Shown: positions 41,746 through 51,749 of the stretch, piece by piece | Layout of the letters: every line of letters begins with the position of its first letter | Numbering within the stretch: the stretch's first letter is position 1 | Source: HTCC5015 sp051747425 | GTDB taxonomy: Bacteria > Pseudomonadota > Gammaproteobacteria > HTCC5015 | DNA length: 64,000 bases | Reading direction: 5' to 3' | NCBI GenBank assembly: GCA_051747425.1 | Contig: JBNJGD010000006.1 | Span: 83,479-147,478 of the forward strand | The notes under the pieces: model-generated | Database searches by the model: none | Told to the model about the DNA's origin: nothing | What the model saw: the letters and a program-made list of their open reading frames with translations, nothing else | Made by a program: the position numbers and the translations under genes

Positions 41746-42926
41746 TAGATATTGTCTACTTGCCACTGGCCATTGCGTTGACTCAGCACCCGGTCACAGC
41801 CCAGATCCCCGGGGTCGCTCTGATCGCCCTCCAGGGCGTAGATCACCCGCTCGCCACGGACGCGCAGTGCAGACACGGCCTCCTCCATAGCGGCATCGCC
41901 GCCCAGGGGAGCGAGAATCGCACCTGCTTCCTCTGCAGGCGGCTCTACCGCAGCCACCAGCGCCTGCAGGTCGGTACTGAAGCCGGTGGCCGGGCGGGCG
42001 CGTCCGTAGACCTCGCCAATACCGTCGTAGCGACCACCGCGGGCCACCTCCCGGCCCTGCCCCGGAAGGTAGGCCGCAAACACGGCGCCGGTCTTGTAGT
42101 GATAACCGCGCAGTTCCGAGAGATCGATGTGCAGGGGCAGCGCCGGTTCGTAGCGCTGCAGGCGCTCGGCGATAGCCTCGACCGAATCGATGGCGGCCAG
42201 TACATCATCGGGAGCACCCGCCAACTGTGCACGCGCCTGACCAATCACTTCCGGACCACCATTGAGATGAGCCAATGCGGCCAGATGGCGGCGTTGGGAC
42301 TCCGGCAGCTCGCGCTCGGCCAGCCACTGTTCAATTTCGGGAATGGACTTGCGCTGCAAACGATCAAACAGCTCGGCCTCTTCGCGGGTGGAGAGACCGG
42401 CGTCCCGGGCCAGACCGCGGAAAATCCCGACATGGCCGAGATCGAGAGTAAAGCCGTCGAGACCGGCGGCGCGCAGGGTGGCCACCATCAGGCGCAGCAC
42501 TTCCACATCCGACTGGGGGCCGGCGTGGCCATAGAGTTCGCAGCCCACTTGAAAGGGGCTGCGCGAGGCGGCAAATTCACTGGCCCGAGTGTGCAGCACA
42601 GTGCCCATGTAACACAGGCGCGAGGGGCCCTCGCTGCCCAGCACATGGGCATCGATGCGCGCCACCTGGGGTGTCATGTCGGCGCGGATACCCATCAGCC
42701 GACCGCTGACCTGATCGGTCAGTTTGAAAGTTTTGAGGTCGAGGTCCTTGCCCAAGTCGCCCAACAGAGATTCCAGAAATTCGATAAAGGGCGGCACTAC
42801 CAGGCGGTAGCCCCAGCTGCGATAGAGGTCCAGCAAATCTCGGCGCAGCCCCTCAAGGGCGCGGGCGCGCTCGGGCAGAGCCTCTTCAATGCCTTGTGGC
42901 AACAACCAGGGATTTTCAATCGTCAT
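41745..42926 (-). CDS. hisZ: ATP phosphoribosyltransferase regulatory subunit
   Basis: 393 residues, a catalytically inactive histidyl-tRNA synthetase relative that binds histidine and is required by short-form HisG (6116-6754). Class II synthetase core motifs remain: PPFIEFLESL, LTDQVSGRLMGIRADMTPQVAR and GGRYDGIGEVYGRARPATGFS. Located between yjeT and purA as in many relatives. Confidence 0.95.
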   Translation of the reverse strand: MTIENPWLLPQGIEEALPERARALEGLRRDLLDLYRSWGYRLVVPPFIEFLESLLGDLGKDLDLKTFKLTDQVSGRLMGIRADMTPQVARIDAHVLGSEGPSRLCYMGTVLHTRASEFAASRSPFQVGCELYGHAGPQSDVEVLRLMVATLRAAGLDGFTLDLGHVGIFRGLARDAGLSTREEAELFDRLQRKSIPEIEQWLAERELPESQRRHLAALAHLNGGPEVIGQARAQLAGAPDDVLAAIDSVEAIAERLQRYEPALPLHIDLSELRGYHYKTGAVFAAYLPGQGREVARGGRYDGIGEVYGRARPATGFSTDLQALVAAVEPPAEEAGAILAPLGGDAAMEEAVSALRVRGERVIYALEGDQSDPGDLGCDRVLSQRNGQWQVDNI

Positions 42927-42944
42927 AGTGACAAACCATTTCAG

Positions 42945-43130
42945 TTAGCGGGCAAAGTACAGCAGGGCGACACCGGCCAGCATCGACACCAGGCCGGCGA
43001 CGCGCAAAGCGCCATCCGGTGTAGTCAGCACCTCGGCCACCAGCCGTTTCCAGCCCCGGGGCGCAACAAAGGGCAGCAATCCCTCGAGCACCAGATACAG
43101 GGCAAATGCGGTGATCAGATCCTGCGCCAT
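42945..43130 (-). CDS. yjeT: DUF2065 inner-membrane protein, YjeT-like
   Basis: 61 residues with two membrane helices (about 4-24 and 44-60) around APRGWKRLV. ATG at 43130 with GAGGGG upstream. Function unknown; same position after hflC as in E. coli. Confidence 0.85.
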   Translation of the reverse strand: MAQDLITAFALYLVLEGLLPFVAPRGWKRLVAEVLTTPDGALRVAGLVSMLAGVALLYFAR

Positions 43131-43249
43131 GTCGTCTAACCCCTCTTTGCCGTGCAAGGTGGCTGGCCACCCGACACCGGGACACAAAAACGGGCGATTT
43201 CGCAAGGAAACCGCCCGTGGCCTATTCTAGCACCTTGTGCGCCGTCAGA

Positions 43250-44134
43250 CTATTGGCCTGTAGCGCCTTTGAAGTAACGGAAGAAATCAGAACTGGGGTC
43301 GACCACCAGCACATCGCTCTCGTCGGAGAAACTGTCGCGATAGGCGTCCAGGCTGCGGTAGAAGCGGTAGAACTCCTCATCGCGGCCGTAGGCATTGGCA
43401 TAAATTTCCGCCGAGTTGGCGTCGGCCTCACCGCGCAGGGTCTCGGCTTCGCGGAAGGCGGCGGAGACAATTTCCTGCTGTTCGCGGTCGGCCTCGGAGC
43501 GAATGGCCTTGGCCTTCTCCTGACCGGTGGCCCGCCATTCGCGGGCGACCTTCTCGCGATCCTTAACCATGCGTTCGAACACCTTGCCGCGAACTTCGTC
43601 GGTGAAGTCGAGGCGCTTGATGCGAACATCGGAAACCACAACGCCCAGGGATTTGGCCTTCTCGTTGAGCTGTTCCCGGGCCTTCTCCATGATCTCCGAG
43701 CGCTTATCATTGATCGCTTCCTGGATGGTGTGCTCGGCAATCACACCCTTCATGGTGTTGTCGACCAGTTGCTCCAGCCGCTGATTGGCCTGGGAGATAT
43801 TGTTGCGGCGCTCACCACCGGTAGCGGTAAAGAAGCCGATCACATTGTCGGCATCGACATGCCACTTCACAAAGGAGTCCACTTCCATGTACTTCTCCTC
43901 GGCGGTCAGATACTGCTCCGAGGGCATGTCAGTGGTTTGCAGGCGACGATCAATTTTGTCGACCGTGTTGACGATCGGGATTTTCCAGTGAAGTCCCGGC
44001 TTGTAGTCGGCGCGCTCGATTTCACCCAGGCGCAATTTGATGGCGAACTCGCGCTCGTCCACGGTAAAGACACTGGCCCAGAGCACGCCCAGGGTGATGA
44101 CAAACAAAATGGCGATGGTCTGCAGGCTACGCAT
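43250..44134 (-). CDS. hflC: FtsH protease modulator HflC
   Basis: 294 residues. One N-terminal membrane anchor and an SPFH/band 7 domain. With HflK it forms a cage around FtsH and modulates degradation of membrane proteins. Landmarks: FTVDEREFAIKLRLGEI and KMEVDSFVKWHV-like EVDSFVKWHV, with a long helical part from about 170. ATG overlaps the hflK stop by one base. Confidence 0.95.
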   Translation of the reverse strand: MRSLQTIAILFVITLGVLWASVFTVDEREFAIKLRLGEIERADYKPGLHWKIPIVNTVDKIDRRLQTTDMPSEQYLTAEEKYMEVDSFVKWHVDADNVIGFFTATGGERRNNISQANQRLEQLVDNTMKGVIAEHTIQEAINDKRSEIMEKAREQLNEKAKSLGVVVSDVRIKRLDFTDEVRGKVFERMVKDREKVAREWRATGQEKAKAIRSEADREQQEIVSAAFREAETLRGEADANSAEIYANAYGRDEEFYRFYRSLDAYRDSFSDESDVLVVDPSSDFFRYFKGATGQ

Positions 44135-45315
44135 TAGCGAACCTCCCGTGTGCGAGTGCGCAAGTCGCTACGGCTGCTGTTTTTGCTGCCGCTCGAGCTG
44201 CTTTGCGAGCTATTGGATGAAGAACCACTCTGACTGCTGCCGGAGCTGGTGTCGCGGTGCTGCTGCATGATTTTATCCAGCGGCAGATAGATCATGTTAT
44301 TGCCGTCTTTGGTATCCACCATGACTTTGCTGGTGCTCTCCATGACCGACTGAACGGCGTCGAGATAGAGACGGTCGCGTGTCACACGGGGCGCCTTGCG
44401 ATACTCGGCATAGAGACTATTGAAGCGCGCCGCCTGACCCTCGGCGGTCTCCACGACCCGGGCCTGGTAGCCCTTGGCCTGCTCCACCAGCTGCACGGCT
44501 TCACCGCGGGCCTCCGGAATCAACTGATTGCGATAGGCCTCGGCCTCGTTGATAAAGCGAACATGGTCTTCGCGGGCCTTGGTGACATCGTCAATGGCAG
44601 ACTGTACCGCATCCGGATAGCGCGCATCGGCGAAGTTAAAGGCCGTAATTTTAATACCCGCCCGGTAGTCATCCATCACTTGCTGGGTACGACGACGGGC
44701 CTCGCGGACCACTTCCTCACGCTGCTCCGTAGTGATCTGGTCCATATTGGTCTGGCCGATCACTTCGCGCACGGAGCTCTCGGCCACCTGATAGAGAGCC
44801 TCTACTGGGTCGTCGAGACGGAAAAGAAAATTCTCCGCATTGTCGATTTTGTACTGCACATTGTAGCGAACGATAACGATGTTCTCGTCCTTGGTGAGCA
44901 TCTCGCGCTCATTGCGGCTGTAGCGACCGCTGTCGATGCTGTTGACGCTCTCCACATCGACCTTGGTGAGCTTCTGAATCGGCCTCCAGACGAAAATCGG
45001 GCCCGAACCGACCGTTTTGTGGTGCTCGCCAAAGGTCTGAATGACACCGCGCTCACCCTCGACGACCACGGTAAAGCCCGCCACGCCGTAAAGAATGAAC
45101 AGGGCGACGGCAATCAAAACGGCCACGGTCTTGTTGGGCCCCTGCATGCCGCCATCGCCGCCGCTGCCTTTGCCACCGCCAAAAAAACCATTGAGGCGGT
45201 CAAAGAACTTGCTCAGCAACTCGTCGAGGTCGGGGGGACCCTGGTTCTTGTTGTTGCCTTTACCCCAGGGATCGTTGGGGCGGTTGTTGCCGCCACCGGG
45301 TTCGTTCCACGCCAT
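44134..45315 (-). CDS. hflK: FtsH protease modulator HflK
   Basis: 393 residues. Glycine and asparagine-rich cytoplasmic N-terminus (MAWNEPGGGNNRPNDPWG), one membrane segment near 70-88, SPFH domain (VVVEGERGVIQTFGEH, VRYNVQYKI) and a serine-rich C-terminal tail. Partner of HflC. Confidence 0.95.
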   Translation of the reverse strand: MAWNEPGGGNNRPNDPWGKGNNKNQGPPDLDELLSKFFDRLNGFFGGGKGSGGDGGMQGPNKTVAVLIAVALFILYGVAGFTVVVEGERGVIQTFGEHHKTVGSGPIFVWRPIQKLTKVDVESVNSIDSGRYSRNEREMLTKDENIVIVRYNVQYKIDNAENFLFRLDDPVEALYQVAESSVREVIGQTNMDQITTEQREEVVREARRRTQQVMDDYRAGIKITAFNFADARYPDAVQSAIDDVTKAREDHVRFINEAEAYRNQLIPEARGEAVQLVEQAKGYQARVVETAEGQAARFNSLYAEYRKAPRVTRDRLYLDAVQSVMESTSKVMVDTKDGNNMIYLPLDKIMQQHRDTSSGSSQSGSSSNSSQSSSSGSKNSSRSDLRTRTREVR

Positions 45316-45378
45316 GCGTACTCCGAATGTTGATATTGGCCGGGCGGCGCCCGGCGCTCTGTAAATGCTGGCCGTAGT

Positions 45379-46737
45379 TTATTGGCCTGCCGCACTGCCC
45401 GCAAGGGAAGTCTGCCCCTCGAGCCTTTGCAAACGGTCTTCGTCGATGCCCAGCCGGCCGATTAATTCGGGACTGAAGCGGGCGCGAAGTACCATCCCGC
45501 CCTCTTCGTCTACGCGCTCACTCTCGACCACACCGTTGGCGTAAAGTTTCGCCCTCAGGCGCCCCTCGTCGGGCTCGAGCAACAAATCGGCGACAAAAGT
45601 GGCATCGGCCAGGGCCTCCATCAACCCCTCAAACAACTCGTCGATGCCCTCGCCGCTCATAGCGGAGAGATAGACCTCGTTAATGTGCCCCTTCTCATCC
45701 CGGCGCACGGACACCGGCAGGCCGGTACCGTCGATTTTGTTGTAGACACGAATCTGGGGAACGCTGTCGGCGCCAATAAGGGCCAGCACCTCCTCCACCT
45801 CTTCGATGCGCAGATCGCGCTCCTCATCGGCAACATCGATGACATGCAATAGCAGCGCGGCCTCCTCGGTTTCCTGCAGGGTCGAGCGGAAGGCGGCGAC
45901 CAGGTCGTGGGGCAGATCGCGGATAAAGCCCACGGTATCCGCCAGCACCATCTCGCGCTTGTCGGGCAGTACCAGGCGGCGCAGGGTCGGGTCGAGGGTG
46001 GCAAAGAGCTGGTCCTCGGCGAAAACCCCGGCGTCGGTGAGACGATTAAACAGGGTCGACTTGCCGGCGTTGGTATAGCCCACCAAGGACACCGTGGGCA
46101 CCTCGGCCTTCTGTCTCGACGAACGACTCTGGTGGCGCTGGCGGCTGACCTTCTGCAACTTTTTTTCCAGCATTTTGATGCGGTGGCCGATCAAGCGGCG
46201 GTCGGTCTCGAGCTGGGTCTCGCCCGGGCCGCGCATGCCGATGCCACCCTTCTGGCGCTCGAGGTGGGTCCAGCCGCGCACCAGACGGGTGGAGACATGT
46301 TTGAGTTGGGCCAGTTCGACCTGAAGCTTGCCCTCGAAGCTGCGCGCGCGCTGAGCAAAAATATCGAGAATCAAACCGGTGCGATCGAGAACGCGGCAAC
46401 ACAGCTTGCGCTCGAGGTTGCGCTCCTGGGAGGGGCTCAGGGCGTGGTCGACGAGGACCAGTTCGATGTCCTGGCTGGCCACCAGCAGGGCAATCTCCTC
46501 CGCCTTGCCGGAGCCGATAAAGAACTTCGGGTCGGGGCTGTAGCGCGAGGTTGTCACCGACATCACCGGCTCGGCGCCGGCGGAAGTGGCCAGTTCACGG
46601 AACTCCTGTTCCTCCGCCTGGCGGTGGCCACCGGCGTGCTGACGGCCACCGTGGGCGACCAGGGTCTTGGTGATTTCCACATGGACGAGCAGAGCCCGCT
46701 CGCCCAGAGAAGGGCGCTCAAAAAGGGTGGTCTCCAT
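45379..46737 (-). CDS. hflX: Ribosome-associated GTPase HflX
   Basis: 452 residues. Splits stalled or stress-inactive ribosomes. N-terminal HflX domain with QVELAQLKHVSTRLVRGWTHLERQKGGIGMRGPGETQ, then the G domain: G1 GYTNAGKST, G3 DTVGFIRDLPHDLV, G4 YNKID. ATG at 46737. Confidence 0.96.
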   Translation of the reverse strand: METTLFERPSLGERALLVHVEITKTLVAHGGRQHAGGHRQAEEQEFRELATSAGAEPVMSVTTSRYSPDPKFFIGSGKAEEIALLVASQDIELVLVDHALSPSQERNLERKLCCRVLDRTGLILDIFAQRARSFEGKLQVELAQLKHVSTRLVRGWTHLERQKGGIGMRGPGETQLETDRRLIGHRIKMLEKKLQKVSRQRHQSRSSRQKAEVPTVSLVGYTNAGKSTLFNRLTDAGVFAEDQLFATLDPTLRRLVLPDKREMVLADTVGFIRDLPHDLVAAFRSTLQETEEAALLLHVIDVADEERDLRIEEVEEVLALIGADSVPQIRVYNKIDGTGLPVSVRRDEKGHINEVYLSAMSGEGIDELFEGLMEALADATFVADLLLEPDEGRLRAKLYANGVVESERVDEEGGMVLRARFSPELIGRLGIDEDRLQRLEGQTSLAGSAAGQ

Positions 46738-46798
46738 TAGCGGAGCACCACCCTGAAAAAACCCGTCGTTTTAGACTGCGTGAGAGGCAAACGGACGA

Positions 46799-47044
46799 TT
46801 ACTCGTCGTCTCCACCGCTCTCGCCGTCAAAGTTCACGCGCACGGGACGGGCGGGAACAATGGTGGAAATGGCGTGCTTGTACACCATCTGGCTGACGCT
46901 GTTCTTGAGCAGGACGACGAACTGGTCAAACGAATCGACCTGTCCCTGCAACTTGATGCCGTTTACCAGAAAAATTGATACCGGAACGCGTTCTTTGCGC
47001 AACGCATTGAGGAAGGGTTCTTGTAGCTGTTGCCCTTTAGCCAT
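46799..47044 (-). CDS. hfq: RNA chaperone Hfq
   Basis: 81 residues. Hexameric Sm-like protein for small-RNA pairing. Sm1 in PVSIFLVNGIKLQGQVDSFDQFVVLL, Sm2 in YKHAISTIVPAR. Short acidic tail. ATG at 47044 with GGAG upstream; a promoter candidate lies at 47126-47134 between miaA and hfq. Confidence 0.98.
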   Translation of the reverse strand: MAKGQQLQEPFLNALRKERVPVSIFLVNGIKLQGQVDSFDQFVVLLKNSVSQMVYKHAISTIVPARPVRVNFDGESGGDDE

Positions 47045-47125
47045 GAAGGATGTCTCCGAAAATTGAATTATTGTCATCAGGCCAAATTTGCAAACCAGAC
47101 CTGTCTTAACTGCCAATCGAGAACG

Positions 47126-47134
47126 ATTCTATCA
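47126..47134 (-). promoter_or_regulatory. Extended -10 promoter candidate for hfq
   Basis: On the minus strand TGATAGAAT: a TG one base before TAGAAT. It would give an hfq leader of about 75 bases. No convincing -35. Confidence 0.4.
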
Positions 47135-47171
47135 TACAAGCCCCGGGGCATGGGCACTCTGCGCGTTAAGT

Positions 47172-48110
47172 TTATTTGCGCCATGAAAGCCGCTCTCGCA
47201 GCCCATTGACCACGGATTCCGGCTGAAGTTCAAAGGGATCCAGCGCCTGCAAATCCGGCTCCTTGCGCAACCAGGTCATTTGCCGTTTGGCCAGTTGGCG
47301 GGTGGCGGTCACCGCCTTCTCCACGGCGGTCTCAAGATCCCATTCGCCGTCGAGGTAGCGCCACAGCTGACGATAACCCACACAGCGCATGGCGGGCATA
47401 TCGGCACTCAGGTCGGGGCGCCGGTAGAGAGCGCGCACCTCGTCTTCAAAACCCGCTGCCATCATCGCCTCAAAGCGCTTTGCCACCAGCGCCCGGTGAC
47501 GCGGGCGGTCGGCGGGCAACAGGCCGAGCTTAACCATGGGGCCGCCGTAGCCAGACGCCGATGGCTGCCCGTGCCAGTCGCTCAGGGAGCGGCCACTAAC
47601 GCGGTAGACCGCCAGGGCCCGCAGCAAACGCTGGGGATCATTAATATGGATGCGCGCCGCCGAGGCCGGGTCGACCCGCTGCAACTCGCCGTGCAGGGCC
47701 TCGGCGCCGTGGCTCTGCCACTCGGCCTCCAGCTCTGCCTGCAGTTCCCTTGGCGTCTCGGGCATTTCGGCGATGCCATCGATCAGGGCGCGAAAGTAGA
47801 GCATGGTGCCACCAGCCAGAATCGGCAGACGACCGCGCTGCCGAATCGCCTCGATCAGCGCCAGGGCGTCGCGGCGAAAGGCCGCCGCCGAATAGGCCTC
47901 GGCGGGGTCGAGAATGTCGATCAAGTGATGGGGCACACCGCCGCGCTCACCGGCATCGGGCTTGGCCGTACCGATGTCCATACCGCGATAGACCAGCGCC
48001 GAGTCGACGCTGATAACCTCGCCATCCAGGGCCCGGGCCAGATCCACGGCCAGTACCGTCTTGCCCGTCCCCGTCGGCCCCATCAAACATACAATCGGCG
48101 CTGGCAACAC
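47172..48110 (-). CDS. miaA: tRNA dimethylallyltransferase
   Basis: 312 residues if started at GTG 48110. Adds the isopentenyl group to A37 of tRNAs reading U-starting codons. P-loop GPTGTGKT near residue 10, DSALVYRGMDIGTAKP, and QMTWLRKEPDLQALD at the C-terminus. The start is uncertain: GTG 48110, TTG 48107 (better spacing from GAGG) or TTG 48122. mutL is not upstream; recC is divergent. Confidence 0.94.
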   Translation of the reverse strand: MLPAPIVCLMGPTGTGKTVLAVDLARALDGEVISVDSALVYRGMDIGTAKPDAGERGGVPHHLIDILDPAEAYSAAAFRRDALALIEAIRQRGRLPILAGGTMLYFRALIDGIAEMPETPRELQAELEAEWQSHGAEALHGELQRVDPASAARIHINDPQRLLRALAVYRVSGRSLSDWHGQPSASGYGGPMVKLGLLPADRPRHRALVAKRFEAMMAAGFEDEVRALYRRPDLSADMPAMRCVGYRQLWRYLDGEWDLETAVEKAVTATRQLAKRQMTWLRKEPDLQALDPFELQPESVVNGLRERLSWRK

Positions 48111-48257
48111 ACTCGCCCTCAATCCGGTAAAAGCGCCATTGTACGCCCGATTCCAATTACTTTTGCCAAACCGGTTTACTTGCGTCACAAAATGACGCAA
48201 CTTTCCCTAAACTGTTTCAAATCATCGCAAACCCGGCTTTGGCCACGGAAGCACACC

Positions 48258-51200
48258 ATGCCACACGGCTTGATCGCCCTGCACAGCAACCGCATTGAGG
48301 ACCTGCTCAAACTCGCCGTCGACTGGCAGCGGGAACACCCGCTGCCGCCTCTGGCCGAGGAGGTGTTTCTGGTGCAGTCCAACGGCATGGCCCAGTGGCT
48401 GAAACTCAAACTGGCCGCCGACCGCGAGGACGGCGGCCTCGGCATTCAGGCCGGCCAGCGCTTTGAAATGCCCTCGCGCTTTCTGTGGAGCGCCTACCGC
48501 TCTGTGCTCGGCGAGGAGAGCGTGCCCCAGGCATCACCCTACGACAAGGCCACGCTGCAGTGGCGCCTGATGCGCCTGCTGCCCGAGCTGGTAGCGGACG
48601 AGGCCTTCGCCACGCTGCGTGACTACCTCGCCAGTGACGACGAGGCAGTGGCTACCCGCAAGCGCTACCAGTTGAGCCAGCAACTGGCCGACACCTTTGA
48701 CCAGTACCAAGTCTACCGCGCCGACTGGCTGGAGGACTGGAGTCGAAACCGCGATCGCCTGTCCCGATCCGGCGGCGATGGCGGTCATCCCCTCGCCGAG
48801 GGCGACCGCTGGCAGGCCGAGCTGTGGCGGCGGCTGGTCGACGACATCCGGGACAACAGCGACAAGGAAGGCGAAGCACTGAGCCGCGGCCAGATTCACC
48901 AGCGTTTTATCGATGCCCTCCACCGCGAGGGGGGCGACTACAGCGCCCAGCTGCCGCCGCGCATCACGGTGTTCGGATTGTCCTCCCTGCCCTGGCAAAC
49001 CCTGGAGGCGCTGGCCGCCATCGGTCGCCACACCCAGGTGATGCTGATGGTCAACAACCCCTGCCAATACTATTGGGGCGACATTCAGCAGCACGCGCCG
49101 AGCCGCCAGCGCGTCAAGGATCAACTCGCCCCCGAACAGAGCGAGAGCGAGCAACCTCTGCTGGCCACCTGGGGCCAGCAGGGCCGCGACTACCTGCAGC
49201 TGCTCGCCGGCTTTGATGAGCCCGAGCGCTACCGCGAGCACTTTCGGCAGACCGATCTCTTTACCAGCCCCGCCGAGGGCCGTTCAACGCCGACACTGTT
49301 GCAGCAAATGCAGCACAGCATCTTCAATCTGGACGCCCTGCCCGGGTTCCCCGAGACAGTGAGCCGGGAGGCTCTCGAAAACGACCGCAGCCTGCGTTTT
49401 CACAGCTGTCACAGCGCCCAGCGCGAGGTCGAGGTGCTGCACGACCAGCTGCTCGACGCCTTCGAGCGCGACCCCGGCCTGCGCCCCCGGGATGTGATCG
49501 TCATGGTGCCCGACATCCAGCGCTACGCACCCCACATCAAGGCCGTGTTCGGCCTCTACAAAAAGCGCCTCGGGGGCGACAGCGACCCGCGCTACCTGCC
49601 CTACACCATCTCCGACAGCAGCCTCAAGGGCGCCAACCCCACGGTCAATGCCATCGAGCAGCTGCTGCACTGCGACCAACTGCGCTTCAGCCTCGGCGAC
49701 ATTCTCGGCCTGCTGGAGAGCCCCGCCCTGCAGCGCCGCTTTCGCCTGGAGCACTGCGACCCCTCGGAACTGCAGCACTGGCTGGAACAGGCCGGCGTCC
49801 GCTGGGGGCTGGACGCCGAACACCGCGCCCAGCACGACCTGCCCGAGCACCTCAGCGCCAACACCTGGGCCTTCGGCCTCAACCGGCTGCTCTTGGGCTA
49901 CAGCAGCGAGGCGCGCTGGAACGACATCGAACCCTGTGCCCCCTTCAGCGCCTCCAGCGCCGACGCCATCGGCGCCCTGTGGGCCTTTATCCGCACCCTC
50001 GACGCCTTCAGCCAACAGCTCCAGCAGACTATGACGCCGTCGCAGTGGAGCCGCTGCCTGGGCGAGGCGCTCAACCGCTTTTTTGACGCCGAGGACGAGG
50101 CCGACGCCCCGCTGTTTGAAAGCCTCCACCAGGCTCTCGAGCAGTGGGTCGAGGCCTGCGATCGCGCCGGTTTCAACGAGGCCATCCCCCTGTCGATGGT
50201 GCGCGAGGAACTGCTGCCCGCCCTCGACAACAGCGGTCTCAACCAGCGCTTTCTCGCCGGCTGCGTCAACTTTGCCTCGCTCATGCCCATGCGCGCCGTG
50301 CCCTTCCGCATGGTCTGCCTGCTGGGTCTCAACGACGGCGACTACCCGCGCCAGCAGCCGCGCCAGGATTTCGACCTGATGCGCCGCCGCCAACACTACC
50401 GCCCCGGCGACCGCTCGCGGCGCGACGACGACCGCTACCTGTTTCTCGAGGCCGTACTCAGTGCCCGGGAGAGCCTCTATCTGAGCTGGGTGGGGCGCAA
50501 CATCCGCGACAACAGCCTGCGTGCCCAATCCATTCTGCTGGCCCAGCTGCGCGACGACATCGCCGCCCGCTTTCAGCTCGAGGGCGGCGACCGTCGCGCC
50601 ATTCTCGACGCCCTGACCCTGGAACACCCGCTGCAGGCCAGCAGCCCGCGCTACCTCGACAACAGCGGCGAGCCAGCGCTGTTTACCTACGCCCGGGAGT
50701 GGCACCGGGCGCCGCAGACAGCCAGCGTCGAAACCGGCGACAGTGCCGACGCGCCGCTGGCCGACCCGGAGGAGCCGCAAGCCCTGTCCCTCAGCGACCT
50801 GCGCCAGCTGTTGCGCCAGCCCTGCCAGATCTTTCTCCGCCAGCGCCTCAAGGTCTTTTTCTCCGACAGCGACAACAGCGTGCTCGACCACGAGCCCTTC
50901 CGCCTCGACGGTCTCGAGCGCCACCAGCTGGGTCAGTCCCTGCTCGAATCGGGCGCCAACCATCTGGAGACCGTGGACAGTGCCCTGGAACGGGAAAAGG
51001 CCCGCTGGCTGGCCAGCGGCCACCTGCCGCCGGGCGCCTTTGGCGAGCAAATGATCGAGCAGCGGCTCGATGCCGTCGGCGACACCCTGGCCCGCTACCG
51101 CGAGCAGCGAGCGGCGCTCGGCCCCGTTGAAGCCCACGAGTCACTGACCGTCCACAGCGACGACGGCGGGACACTGGAGGACTGGATCGGCGGACTGCAG

Positions 51201-51749
51201 AGCGCCCGCCATCCCGGCGGCGACATCGGCCACTACCGGCTGAGCCTCACCCCGGGGACTCTGCTCCGGAATAAAAACATCAAATACCACCGCCTGCTCA
51301 ATGACTGGCTGCAACACCTCGCCGCCTGCAGCCTCGGTTACCGCGCACACAGCCGCCTGGTGAGCGAAGACGGCGGCGTCGATATCGAACCGATCAAGCC
51401 GGCCCTGGCCCGGCAATACCTCGAACAATTGATCAAGGCCTATCGCGCCGCCCATCAGGCGCCACTGCCGGTGAGTCTCAACAGCGGCTGCGCCTACGCC
51501 CTGGCCAGTGACCAGGAAGGCGCCGGGGACGAGGCCTGGAAAAAAGCCCGAGCCGCCTATGACGACGGCGACTACGCAGAGCGGCTGGAGGCGACGCAAC
51601 ACCGCTGCTACCCGGATTTCGACGCCATCCGGGAGCACCGGGACGAATTCCTCCACTGGGTCGATGCGCTCTACGCGCCCCTGATTGAGCACACCCGATT
51701 CAGCCGCGACGACGCGCTGCCCGGCGCCCAACAGGGAGCCGCCTCGTGA
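48258..51749 (+). CDS. recC: Exodeoxyribonuclease V gamma subunit (RecC)
   Basis: 1163 residues. Scaffold of RecBCD; inactive helicase folds recognise Chi and split the strands. N-terminus (ALHSNRIEDLLKLAVDW, VLVQSNGMAQWL-like FLVQSNGMAQWLKL) and RNDTIxxx-like motifs such as VCLLGLNDGDYPRQ fit RecC. ATG at 48258 with GGAAG upstream. Stop overlaps the recB GTG. Confidence 0.96.
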   Translation: MPHGLIALHSNRIEDLLKLAVDWQREHPLPPLAEEVFLVQSNGMAQWLKLKLAADREDGGLGIQAGQRFEMPSRFLWSAYRSVLGEESVPQASPYDKATLQWRLMRLLPELVADEAFATLRDYLASDDEAVATRKRYQLSQQLADTFDQYQVYRADWLEDWSRNRDRLSRSGGDGGHPLAEGDRWQAELWRRLVDDIRDNSDKEGEALSRGQIHQRFIDALHREGGDYSAQLPPRITVFGLSSLPWQTLEALAAIGRHTQVMLMVNNPCQYYWGDIQQHAPSRQRVKDQLAPEQSESEQPLLATWGQQGRDYLQLLAGFDEPERYREHFRQTDLFTSPAEGRSTPTLLQQMQHSIFNLDALPGFPETVSREALENDRSLRFHSCHSAQREVEVLHDQLLDAFERDPGLRPRDVIVMVPDIQRYAPHIKAVFGLYKKRLGGDSDPRYLPYTISDSSLKGANPTVNAIEQLLHCDQLRFSLGDILGLLESPALQRRFRLEHCDPSELQHWLEQAGVRWGLDAEHRAQHDLPEHLSANTWAFGLNRLLLGYSSEARWNDIEPCAPFSASSADAIGALWAFIRTLDAFSQQLQQTMTPSQWSRCLGEALNRFFDAEDEADAPLFESLHQALEQWVEACDRAGFNEAIPLSMVREELLPALDNSGLNQRFLAGCVNFASLMPMRAVPFRMVCLLGLNDGDYPRQQPRQDFDLMRRRQHYRPGDRSRRDDDRYLFLEAVLSARESLYLSWVGRNIRDNSLRAQSILLAQLRDDIAARFQLEGGDRRAILDALTLEHPLQASSPRYLDNSGEPALFTYAREWHRAPQTASVETGDSADAPLADPEEPQALSLSDLRQLLRQPCQIFLRQRLKVFFSDSDNSVLDHEPFRLDGLERHQLGQSLLESGANHLETVDSALEREKARWLASGHLPPGAFGEQMIEQRLDAVGDTLARYREQRAALGPVEAHESLTVHSDDGGTLEDWIGGLQSARHPGGDIGHYRLSLTPGTLLRNKNIKYHRLLNDWLQHLAACSLGYRAHSRLVSEDGGVDIEPIKPALARQYLEQLIKAYRAAHQAPLPVSLNSGCAYALASDQEGAGDEAWKKARAAYDDGDYAERLEATQHRCYPDFDAIREHRDEFLHWVDALYAPLIEHTRFSRDDALPGAQQGAAS

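Noticed and set aside
47280..48257. In-frame extension of recC upstream through miaA
   Set aside because: It is antisense to miaA; RecC family alignment and a ribosome site support the ATG at 48258.
49284..51137. Open frame of about 617 codons antisense to recC
   Set aside because: It lies fully opposite a well-supported recC and has the low-complexity Gly/Ala/Val/His composition typical of frames antisense to GC-rich genes.
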